From NCBI GenBank assembly GCA_025456495.1, contig JALOKO010000174.1:1-7604 (forward strand): a DNA stretch of 7,604 nt, read 5' to 3'. The DNA comes from Bryobacterales bacterium (GTDB lineage Bacteria; Acidobacteriota; Terriglobia; Bryobacterales; Bryobacteraceae). A program made the translations under genes and the position numbers. The number at the start of each line of letters is the position of its first letter. The first letter of the stretch is position 1. This document shows, in pieces, positions 1-5,707 of this stretch. The notes under the pieces are model-generated. The model saw only the letters and a list, made by a program, of their open reading frames with translations. It was not told the origin of the DNA and searched no databases.

Positions 1-398
1 TCAACACCACGTACTCCGCGGTGCGCATCACTCACTTGCCCACCAACACCGTGGTGAGCTGTCAGGACGAAAAATCGCAAATCAAGAACCGCGCCAAGGC
101 CATGCGCGTGCTGCGGTCACGCCTGTATGAAATTGAGCTGGAAAAGCAGCAGGCCGCCATCGGGGCGGAACGCAAGAGCATGGTGGGCTCCGGGGACCGC
201 AGTGAGAAAATCCGCACCTACAACTTCCCGCAGAACCGCTTCACAGACCATCGCGTTGGATTGACCCTCTACCAGTTGGACCTCATCATGGAAGGGCGGC
301 TTGACCAGATTGTCACCGCGCTCACCACGCACTACAACGCGGAGAAGCTGAAGCAGCAGGCCGCCGACGGAGCGAATGGATCTAAGAACGGCGCTTAA
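1..398 (+). CDS. prfA: Peptide chain release factor 1 (RF1), C-terminal part, 5' truncated by window edge
   Basis: RF1 recognises UAA and UAG stop codons in the ribosomal A site and triggers release of the finished protein. The frame is open from the first base; the codons from position 3 read NTTYSAVRITHLPT, the stretch that directly follows the catalytic GGQ loop in RF1 proteins, so the GGQ itself lies just outside the window. Further RF1 signatures follow: CQDEKSQIKNRAKAM, a GSGDRSEKIRTYNFPQ block and TDHRVGLTLY, then the usual MEGRLDQI end. The C-terminal tail is rich in Ala, Lys and Gln and is not conserved. The stop (TAA, 396-398) lies inside the next gene, prmC, whose product methylates the GGQ glutamine of RF1, so enzyme and substrate are co-expressed. 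The GSGDRSEKIRTYNFPQ and TDHR blocks are shared with RF2, but the prmC linkage and overall sequence favour RF1. Confidence 0.96.
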   Translation, partial: NTTYSAVRITHLPTNTVVSCQDEKSQIKNRAKAMRVLRSRLYEIELEKQQAAIGAERKSMVGSGDRSEKIRTYNFPQNRFTDHRVGLTLYQLDLIMEGRLDQIVTALTTHYNAEKLKQQAADGANGSKNGA

Positions 399-1212
399 GC
401 AGGGCCAGAAGCTGCTGGACGACGCAGGCGTCTCCGCCCCACGCCTCACCGCCGAAGTGCTCTTGTGCCACGCCTTGGGCAAAGAGAAGGTTTACCTCTA
501 CGCACATCCGGAAGAAGAGCTACCGGAGTTGGCCTGGATCCACTACGGGCGCTACCTCCATGAGCGCATGCAGGGCAAGCCAACCCAATACATCACCCGT
601 CACCAGGAGTTCTACGGACGCGACTTCCACGTCAGTAGCGCCGTGTTGATTCCACGTCCGGAAACCGAGCATCTGGTGGAGACGGCCCTGCGCCTGGCGC
701 CCCGCGCCGCCTGCGCCATCGACCTGGGCTGCGGATCCGGCGCAATTGGCATCAGCTACGCCCTGGAAAGCGGCGCCCGCACCATACTGAGTGATCTGTC
801 GCTGCCGGCCCTGCATGTCGCCCGCGGGAACGCCGCCCGCCTGGGCGCGGATACCCCACTTCATCAGGCGGATTTCGCCAGCGCCCTGCGCGGATTGTCC
901 GTGGACCTCATCCTCTGCAACCCGCCCTACGTACCCCAGGACGACGAGAGCATCCTGCAGCGCGAGATCCGCGAGCACGAACCGTCCCTCGCCCTCTACG
1001 GTGGCAAGACGGGCGTGGAGCCCTATCGGGTGGTGGTTGCCCAGGCGCGCTTCGCCTTGCGCCCGGGTGGCTGGCTGCTGGGCGAGTTGGGATACCAGGG
1101 CTTAGCCGCCGTGCGTGCACTGGTGGACGACGCCGATTGGGAAGCGTTGGAAGTGGTGCACGACCTGGCCGGTTGGCCGCGCGTGCTGGCCGCGCGCCGC
1201 GCATCCCCATGA
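376..1212 (+). CDS. prmC: Release factor glutamine methyltransferase PrmC (HemK)
   Basis: PrmC transfers a methyl group from S-adenosylmethionine to the amide nitrogen of the GGQ glutamine in RF1 and RF2, which raises termination efficiency. The 278-residue length is normal. An N-terminal helical, release-factor-binding domain (about residues 1-75) is followed by RHQEFYGRDFHV and the IPRPETEHLVE segment (92-102). The class I Rossmann methyltransferase core then begins: the SAM-binding loop DLGCGSG is at 116-122, an acidic residue at the end of strand 2 (D140) probably contacts the SAM ribose, and the catalytic NPPY is at 182-185. The family-typical HEPSLALYGG follows at 201-210. The ATG at 376 overlaps prfA by 23 nt, with a GGAG at 369-372 unusually close to it, so translation is probably coupled to prfA. 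Nothing looks broken. Confidence 0.96.
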   Translation: MDLRTALKQGQKLLDDAGVSAPRLTAEVLLCHALGKEKVYLYAHPEEELPELAWIHYGRYLHERMQGKPTQYITRHQEFYGRDFHVSSAVLIPRPETEHLVETALRLAPRAACAIDLGCGSGAIGISYALESGARTILSDLSLPALHVARGNAARLGADTPLHQADFASALRGLSVDLILCNPPYVPQDDESILQREIREHEPSLALYGGKTGVEPYRVVVAQARFALRPGGWLLGELGYQGLAAVRALVDDADWEALEVVHDLAGWPRVLAARRASP

Positions 1213-1278
1213 AGCATCGCGCACCGGTTACGGCGGCCTCGTCGGCTACGGGACACCGCCGTCGGCTGTGAAAGAATA

Positions 1279-1287
1279 GAGAGGTCT
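1279..1287 (+). promoter_or_regulatory. Ribosome binding site of deoB
   Basis: GAGAGGT lies directly before the ATG at 1288 and matches the anti-Shine-Dalgarno core GAGGT with short spacing. It supports this start. The 75-nt gap between prmC and deoB (1213-1287) holds only a weak inverted repeat (CGGCGG at 1231-1236 with CCGCCG at 1256-1261) and no clear terminator or promoter, so deoB-tpiA may be co-transcribed with prfA-prmC. Confidence 0.55.
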
Positions 1288-2454
1288 ATGTCCTTTCGTC
1301 GTGTCTTCTGGGTGGTGTTGGATAGCGTCGGCATTGGGGAAATGCCGGACGCCGCCGCCTATGGAGACGCGGGCAGCAACACCCTGGGGAACATTGCGCG
1401 GCAGCGTCCACTGCGGCTGCCGCACTTCCAGGCACTGGGCCTGGGCAACATTGCTCCTTTGGCTGGCATCGCCCCAGAGCCGGCCGCCGTGGGGTCCTTC
1501 GGCCGTTGCGCCCTTGCCAGTCCCGGCAAGGACACCACCACCGGGCATTGGGAGATGGCGGGCATTCACCTGGATCGCCCCCTGCCTCTCTATCCGCATG
1601 GATTCCCCCCGGAGATCATCGACGCCTTCACCCGCCAGACCGGCTACGGCGTGCTGGGCAACAAGCCGGCATCGGGGACGGAGATCATCCGGGAGCTGGG
1701 CGAGCAGCATCTGCGCACGGGCAAACTGATCGTCTACACCTCAGCCGACAGCGTGTTCCAGATTGCGGCACATGAGGAACTGGTTCCGGTCCCCGCCCTC
1801 TATCGCGCCTGTGAGATCGCCCGCGAGATCCTGCGTGGTCCGCACGAGGTGGGCCGGGTGATCGCCCGTCCCTTCATTGGCCAGCACGGCGCCTTCACCC
1901 GCACCGCCAACCGGCACGATTTCGCCATCGCCCCACCAGCCGGTATGCTGCTGGACCGCTTGCAGGACAGCGAAATCCCCGTACATAGCATCGGCAAAAT
2001 TGCCGATGTTTTCCTGGGGCGCGGCATCGGCAGCAGCGTGAAGACGAAGTCCAATGCGGACGGCATGGCGCGGACCTTGGAGGCGATGCAGGATGTCGAC
2101 CACGGCCTGGTCTGGGTGAACCTGGTGGATTTCGACATGCTTTACGGCCATCGCAACGACGTGGAAGGCTACGCCCGCGCCCTGGAAGAGTGCGACGCCT
2201 GGCTGCCCCTCGCCATGGACGCCCTACGTCCGGGCGACCTGCTGCTGTTGACGGCTGACCATGGCTGCGATCCCACCACCCCGTCCACTGACCATAGCCG
2301 CGAATTCACCCCCGTGCTTGCTTACGCCCCTGGCGCCAAAGCGGCGGTGGACCTCGGCACGCGAAGCACGTTATCGGATATCGGCCAAACCGTGGCCCAC
2401 AATTTTCACACCGCAATCTCCCACGGGGAGAGTTTCCTGGAGGCAATCGAATGA
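1288..2454 (+). CDS. deoB: Phosphopentomutase DeoB
   Basis: DeoB interconverts (deoxy)ribose 1-phosphate and (deoxy)ribose 5-phosphate, feeding nucleoside-derived sugar into central metabolism. It belongs to the alkaline phosphatase superfamily, uses two Mn ions and has a phosphothreonine. The 388-residue length is standard. Residues visible here match those known in the Bacillus enzyme: metal ligand D12 in VVLDSVGIGEMPDA, nucleophile T85 in GKDTTTGHWE (80-89), D283 and H288 in VDFDMLYGHRND, D324 and H325 in TADHGCDPT, and H336 in STDHSREFTP. The inserted cap domain (about residues 95-215) contains the family segment ARPFIG (193-198). All catalytic positions are intact. The last four bases overlap the start of tpiA (ATGA), suggesting coupled translation and a shared role in channelling pentose carbon to triose phosphates. 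Confidence 0.97.
   Translation: MSFRRVFWVVLDSVGIGEMPDAAAYGDAGSNTLGNIARQRPLRLPHFQALGLGNIAPLAGIAPEPAAVGSFGRCALASPGKDTTTGHWEMAGIHLDRPLPLYPHGFPPEIIDAFTRQTGYGVLGNKPASGTEIIRELGEQHLRTGKLIVYTSADSVFQIAAHEELVPVPALYRACEIAREILRGPHEVGRVIARPFIGQHGAFTRTANRHDFAIAPPAGMLLDRLQDSEIPVHSIGKIADVFLGRGIGSSVKTKSNADGMARTLEAMQDVDHGLVWVNLVDFDMLYGHRNDVEGYARALEECDAWLPLAMDALRPGDLLLLTADHGCDPTTPSTDHSREFTPVLAYAPGAKAAVDLGTRSTLSDIGQTVAHNFHTAISHGESFLEAIE
2439..2443 (+). promoter_or_regulatory. Ribosome binding site of tpiA, inside deoB
   Basis: A perfect GGAGG within the last codons of deoB lies 7 nt before the ATG at 2451. It fixes the tpiA start and shows that tpiA has its own strong initiation signal in addition to the ATGA overlap. 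Confidence 0.75.
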
Positions 2455-3200
2455 GAACACCCTTGATGGCAGGCAATTGGAAGATGTACAAAACGCCCGC
2501 CGAAACCACCGCGTTTTTCCAAGACTTCCTGCCCATGGTGGCGGACGCCAAGGACCGCGAGATCGTCCTGAATGTGCCCTTTGTGGACATCGCCGCGGCG
2601 GTTGCCGGGACGGCTGGCTCCAACGTGGGCATCGGCGGACAGAACCTGCACTGGGAAACCGAAGGCGCATACACCGGCGAGATTTCCGGCCCCATGTTGC
2701 GCGCGGCGGGTTGCCACTATGTGGTGATTGGCCACAGTGAGCGCCGCCAGTACTTCGGCGAAACCGACGCCACCGTATTGAAGCGCACCGTCTCTGCCTT
2801 GGCGGCAGGATTAACCCCCATCGTGTGCGTGGGCGAGTTGCTGGAAGAGCGCGAGTCCGGCCGCACCAATCAGGTGCTGCAAACGCAGTTCGATGGCGGC
2901 ATCGCCGGACTAAGCCCGGAGCAGTTCGCCAAGATTGTCATCGCCTATGAGCCGGTCTGGGCCATCGGCACCGGCAAGACGGCCACCCCGGAGATCGCAG
3001 GCGAAACGCACCAGGCCATCCGCGCCATGGTAGCCGCGAAGTTCGGCGCAGACGCCGCCGGGGCCGTGCGCATTCTCTATGGCGGCAGCGTGAAGCCCAA
3101 CAACATCAAGGAACTGATGGCGGTGGAAGACATCGACGGTGGCCTTGTTGGCGGCGCCAGCCTGGAAGCCGCCTCCTTCGCCGCCATTGTCAACTTCTAG
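2451..3200 (+). CDS. tpiA: Triosephosphate isomerase TpiA
   Basis: TpiA interconverts dihydroxyacetone phosphate and glyceraldehyde 3-phosphate in glycolysis and gluconeogenesis. The protein is a complete 249-residue TIM barrel. N9 and K11 (MAGNWKMYK) bind substrate, H95 (VIGHSERR) is the electrophile, and E167 (AYEPVWAIGTGK, 165-176) is the catalytic base, followed by the mobile loop 6. The phosphate-binding segments YGGSVKPNN (210-218) and GGLVGGASL (230-238) are present. The protein starts directly at the first beta strand and ends IVNF, as is typical. It is preceded by deoB with a 4-nt overlap and followed by a terminator hairpin, so it is the last gene of its transcription unit. In many bacteria secG follows tpiA; here it does not. 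Confidence 0.98.
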   Translation: MRTPLMAGNWKMYKTPAETTAFFQDFLPMVADAKDREIVLNVPFVDIAAAVAGTAGSNVGIGGQNLHWETEGAYTGEISGPMLRAAGCHYVVIGHSERRQYFGETDATVLKRTVSALAAGLTPIVCVGELLEERESGRTNQVLQTQFDGGIAGLSPEQFAKIVIAYEPVWAIGTGKTATPEIAGETHQAIRAMVAAKFGADAAGAVRILYGGSVKPNNIKELMAVEDIDGGLVGGASLEAASFAAIVNF

Positions 3201-3230
3201 GTCGCTGGCCGGAACAGTAACTCAGCTCAA

Positions 3231-3264
3231 CGGCAGGAGGGTTGCGCGCCCTCCTGTCGTTCTT
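3231..3264 (+). terminator. Intrinsic terminator after tpiA
   Basis: An 11-bp stem with one G-U pair (CGGCAGGAGGG at 3231-3241 with CCCTCCTGTCG at 3249-3259) closes a 7-nt loop and is followed by TTCTT (3260-3264). It lies 30 nt after the tpiA stop and ends the deoB-tpiA unit. The T-run is short and interrupted. The rest of the 199-nt gap (3265-3399) holds a small hairpin (CACCC/GGGTG with an AATC loop, 3305-3318). I could not find a convincing promoter there, although one for the following operon is expected in this interval. Confidence 0.75.
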
Positions 3265-3399
3265 CCCGCCACGCGCCATATTTGCCTCGCTCTCCCTTGC
3301 AGCCCACCCAATCGGGTGTTGCTGTCGCCTGCAGCCCCGCAATTAGAAATTTCGCTTGGCTCTCCACACTTCGCCGTCCGTGATGGTCTTTCTGGATGA

Positions 3400-4056
3400 G
3401 TGGCCACTCCATGGATGTTCGCGCTTACCCACGTGCATGAGGATGCACAAGGCGCCGGGCCATCCGTCTCAGTGGAGGCGGCGGGAGCACTGCTGGTGGC
3501 CTGGAAGGACGGCGACGCCACGGCCTTCGATGCCTTAGTGCAGCACTTCCACGGCATGGTCTACCGGGTGGCGCATGCCTTGCTGCGCCATCGGGAAGAC
3601 ACCGAAGACGCGGTGCAGGAAACCTTCTGGCGCTTCTATCGGGCCGGCCAGAGCATTCGCAATCCGCTGCTGGTGAAGCCGTGGCTGTACCGAACCGTGG
3701 TGAACGTGTCCCGCACCATGCGGAAGCGCAGCCAGAAGGCCGCAGAGGCATCGTCCTGGCAGGGGACGCCCGGCGAGGCGGCAGGGGAAGGCGGCGCGGT
3801 GAGGGATGGCGCCGACCGGGCCGACACCGCCCCATCCATTGAGGACGAACTCGCATTGCAAGCGGTGCTGGCATCAGCACTGGAACTGCTGAGCACAAAG
3901 GAACGGGAGGTGATGGTGCTGCGGGATATCGAAGGGCTGGAGGTGAACGAGGTCGCCAAGGCGCTGGGAGTGTTTCCAGTAACGGTACGCAGTCACCTCA
4001 GCAACGGGCGCTTGAAGCTGCGCGCGGCCCTGCGGCGGATGGGGGTAAGGCCATGA
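3400..4056 (+). CDS. ECF-type RNA polymerase sigma factor (sigma-70 family)
   Basis: This protein should direct RNA polymerase to a small set of promoters in response to a signal. Region 2 spans about residues 32-110: LLVAWKDGDATAFDALV, HGMVYRVAHALL, then EDTEDAVQETFWRFY (66-80), the region 2.2 helix that contacts core polymerase, and PWLYRTVVNVSRTMRKR (94-110) covering regions 2.3-2.4. A variable Gly/Ala-rich linker (about 112-148) follows, then region 4 (about 155-212) with LELLSTKEREVMVLRDIEGL and the helix-turn-helix NEVAKALGVFPVTVRSHLSNGRLKLRAAL. Region 3 is absent, as in ECF sigma factors. The start is uncertain: GTG 3400 is the most upstream plausible codon, ATG 3415 is also possible, and neither has a clear ribosome binding site. 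The 3' end overlaps the next gene by 4 nt (ATGA). The target regulon cannot be read from this window; autoregulation is likely by analogy. Confidence 0.9.
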   Translation: MATPWMFALTHVHEDAQGAGPSVSVEAAGALLVAWKDGDATAFDALVQHFHGMVYRVAHALLRHREDTEDAVQETFWRFYRAGQSIRNPLLVKPWLYRTVVNVSRTMRKRSQKAAEASSWQGTPGEAAGEGGAVRDGADRADTAPSIEDELALQAVLASALELLSTKEREVMVLRDIEGLEVNEVAKALGVFPVTVRSHLSNGRLKLRAALRRMGVRP

Positions 4057-4844
4057 ACGATGCTCAGCAGCGGCATGCGGCGCTCCAGGCCGGTGACGAG
4101 TTGGCGGAGCGCGCCAAGCGGCGCGCGGAGCGGCAGTGGTCGCAGCAGCCGTCCTTGGCCGCACTCGCCCAGGACCTGCGGCGCCAGCGCGCACGGATGC
4201 TGGCACAACGTGCCGCATGGGAGCGGGGCGCCGATGTCCAGCGCACGCAGGTTTGGCTGTACGCCCGCATCCAGAAGGAGGCCGCGCAGAAAACCAGGCA
4301 GCGCTTTGCCGGGCGGCTGCGGATTCCCTGGCGCTTCGGTTGGGGATGGCTGGCGGCTCCCGCGTGCCTGGTGGCTCTGGTCTGGTTGTGGATGTCTGGT
4401 CGGCCGCCGGCCCCTACTCCGGCCCACCGGGTAGCGGATTCCAGCTTAGCCAGCCCCGCTGCGTTGCCGCCCGGAACGGAGCCGGCGCAGGGCGGAGCTT
4501 CCGTTCGTTCCGCGCAAGTGCCACAGCCAGCCGTGGTCGCCAGCGGCAGCGCAAAGCGGGGTAACACCTCCAACCCTCGTGGGAGGCGAGCGGACAGTGT
4601 CCCTGCAGTCGCGCCGGTGACTCAGACAGGAAGCGCCAGCATGGCGACAGACCGCACACACCTGCTCACGCCCCAGGTGCTGGAGCGCATCCAGAACGTG
4701 GCGGAGCAAGCCGACGGCAGCCTGCGTGTGCAGGTGCGCACGACAAACCCGTCGGTTCGCATTTACCTGATTCAGCAGGCGGAGACGCCAGCGCAGATGG
4801 ACGAACAGCCGACCCCGTCGGCGCCAAGCGGAGGCAGAGAATGA
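4053..4844 (+). CDS. Single-pass membrane protein, putative anti-sigma factor
   Basis: I do not recognise a named family. The 263-residue protein has a charged, Gln/Arg/Ala-rich N-terminal half, predicted helical and cytoplasmic (1-95). One hydrophobic segment follows (about 97-115, ending VALVWLWMSG), then a Pro/Ala/Ser-rich low-complexity linker (about 117-195). A short C-terminal module (about 203-242) contains VQVRTTNPSVRIYLIQQ, which probably forms beta strands outside the membrane. Sigma factor gene first, then a membrane protein coupled by an ATGA overlap, is the classical sigma/anti-sigma arrangement, so an anti-sigma role is inferred from position and topology. Against a standard zinc-binding anti-sigma domain, there is no HxxxCxxC motif; the only cysteine (C105) lies in the membrane segment. 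Initiation is supported by a GGGGGTAAGG stretch before the ATG at 4053. Confidence 0.75.
   Translation: MNDAQQRHAALQAGDELAERAKRRAERQWSQQPSLAALAQDLRRQRARMLAQRAAWERGADVQRTQVWLYARIQKEAAQKTRQRFAGRLRIPWRFGWGWLAAPACLVALVWLWMSGRPPAPTPAHRVADSSLASPAALPPGTEPAQGGASVRSAQVPQPAVVASGSAKRGNTSNPRGRRADSVPAVAPVTQTGSASMATDRTHLLTPQVLERIQNVAEQADGSLRVQVRTTNPSVRIYLIQQAETPAQMDEQPTPSAPSGGRE
4830..4834 (+). promoter_or_regulatory. Ribosome binding site of the exported secretin-like gene
   Basis: A perfect GGAGG lies 6 nt before the ATG at 4841, inside the last codons of the preceding gene. Together with the ATGA overlap it fixes the start and implies efficient translation of the third gene of this operon. Confidence 0.75.
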
Positions 4845-5668
4845 ACAGAGTGCATGTTTGGATGATGGCGATGGTTCTGCTGGGATCGCAGGTCTGGGTG
4901 TTGGGCCAGGAGGCGTCCGCACCGCCCCCACCACCCCCACCGCCCCCGGACAAGACGATGTTCCCCAGTCCGGTCCCCGAGGACCTGGTGCTGCGCGTCT
5001 TTTCGCTGCAGGGGGTGGATATCGGCGCGGCCATAGCCCTGGTGAACATCCATGCCTACCGCACGGTGCAGGTGGCGCCGCGATCATTGGCCGTCTATGC
5101 CACCCCGGAGCAAATGTCTCGCATTCAGAAGCTGGTAGCTGGCCTTGAAGTCCCGCTGCCCGGGGCAACGCAGCAGCCACCCTCATGGCGGCAATGGCGC
5201 ATCATTGTGTTTCTGTTGGGAGCCGGAGAGGGCGCGCCGGGACAGTCTGTTCCTGCTGTCCTGCAACCGGTCGTCAGGGAATTGGAGCAGGCCCTCCCCT
5301 ACCGGGGCTATACGCTGCGGGATGCGCTTCCGGTTCTGGTGACTCCCGGTACCGACACTTCAGTGAAGTCACTCCTGAGTACGGGCGCTTTCGGCGAAGA
5401 TGGCGAACCTGGAGGCGAGCCGTACTCGATTGAGTTTCGCAAGATCCTGCCTCTCACCGATGCCGCAGGGGTCATCGGGGAAGTCTCGTTCGGCACCCAG
5501 GTTCGGGTACGGCAAGGTGGGCCTTCGCCGGAAAAGTTCTTTACCCAACAAGTGGGGCTTCGGAGTCAGGCATCTCTCTCCCCGGGTGAATCCGTTGTGC
5601 TTGGCAGGGTAGGCATCACGGATTCCAGTAGCAACCTGTTCGTCATCCTGCACATGCCCAAGCAATGA
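4841..5668 (+). CDS. Exported protein with secretin N-domain-like segment and nine-proline run
   Basis: This 275-residue protein has no family name I can give with certainty. It starts with a signal peptide (residues 1 to about 22, MVLLGSQVWVLGQ core), then a run of nine prolines (28-36). Residues 49-106 resemble the small alpha/beta N-domains of secretins and TonB-dependent signalling proteins: a short strand pair, an AAIALVN helix, then VQVAPRSLAVYATPEQMSRI and KLVAGLEVPLP, much like the segment that ends in xLDVP in type II secretion GspD. A second domain (about 118-275) starts WRIIVFLLGAG, continues PVVRELEQALPYRGYTLRDALPVL, and ends with the beta-rich GESVVLGRVGITDSSSNLFVIL. I see no secretin pore domain. 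It is the third gene of a coupled sigma/membrane-protein operon, so it may act in envelope sensing or be an operon-specific envelope component; that is inference. Confidence 0.8.
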   Translation: MNRVHVWMMAMVLLGSQVWVLGQEASAPPPPPPPPPDKTMFPSPVPEDLVLRVFSLQGVDIGAAIALVNIHAYRTVQVAPRSLAVYATPEQMSRIQKLVAGLEVPLPGATQQPPSWRQWRIIVFLLGAGEGAPGQSVPAVLQPVVRELEQALPYRGYTLRDALPVLVTPGTDTSVKSLLSTGAFGEDGEPGGEPYSIEFRKILPLTDAAGVIGEVSFGTQVRVRQGGPSPEKFFTQQVGLRSQASLSPGESVVLGRVGITDSSSNLFVILHMPKQ

Positions 5669-5680
5669 AGCCAGGGCAGG

Positions 5681-5707
5681 GGAAGGCTCAGCGGGCCTGA
5701 GCCTTCC
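5681..5707. terminator. Bidirectional hairpin between convergent genes
   Basis: A perfect 10-bp inverted repeat (GGAAGGCTCA at 5681-5690 with TGAGCCTTCC at 5698-5707), extendable by one G-C pair, encloses a 5-7 nt loop. It lies between the ends of two convergent genes and so could stop transcription from both sides. Neither side has a T-run, so it may work as a Rho-assisted stop or mRNA-stabilising 3' structure rather than a full intrinsic terminator. The minus-strand gene ends inside it: its TGA stop is at 5690-5688. Confidence 0.6.

Noticed and set aside
1231..1261. Inverted repeat CGGCGG/CCGCCG between prmC and deoB as a terminator
   Set aside because: Only six pairs, a 19-nt loop and no T-run; such matches are frequent by chance in GC-rich DNA.
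3396..3440. Short 14-codon frame (ATG 3396 to TGA 3438-3440) as a leader peptide of the sigma operon
   Set aside because: No ribosome binding site, no repeated regulatory codons and no attenuator-like structure nearby.
4446..5186. Minus-strand open frame of 246 codons across the anti-sigma and secretin-like genes
   Set aside because: No motif, and it crosses two plus-strand genes with good ribosome binding sites and a signal peptide.
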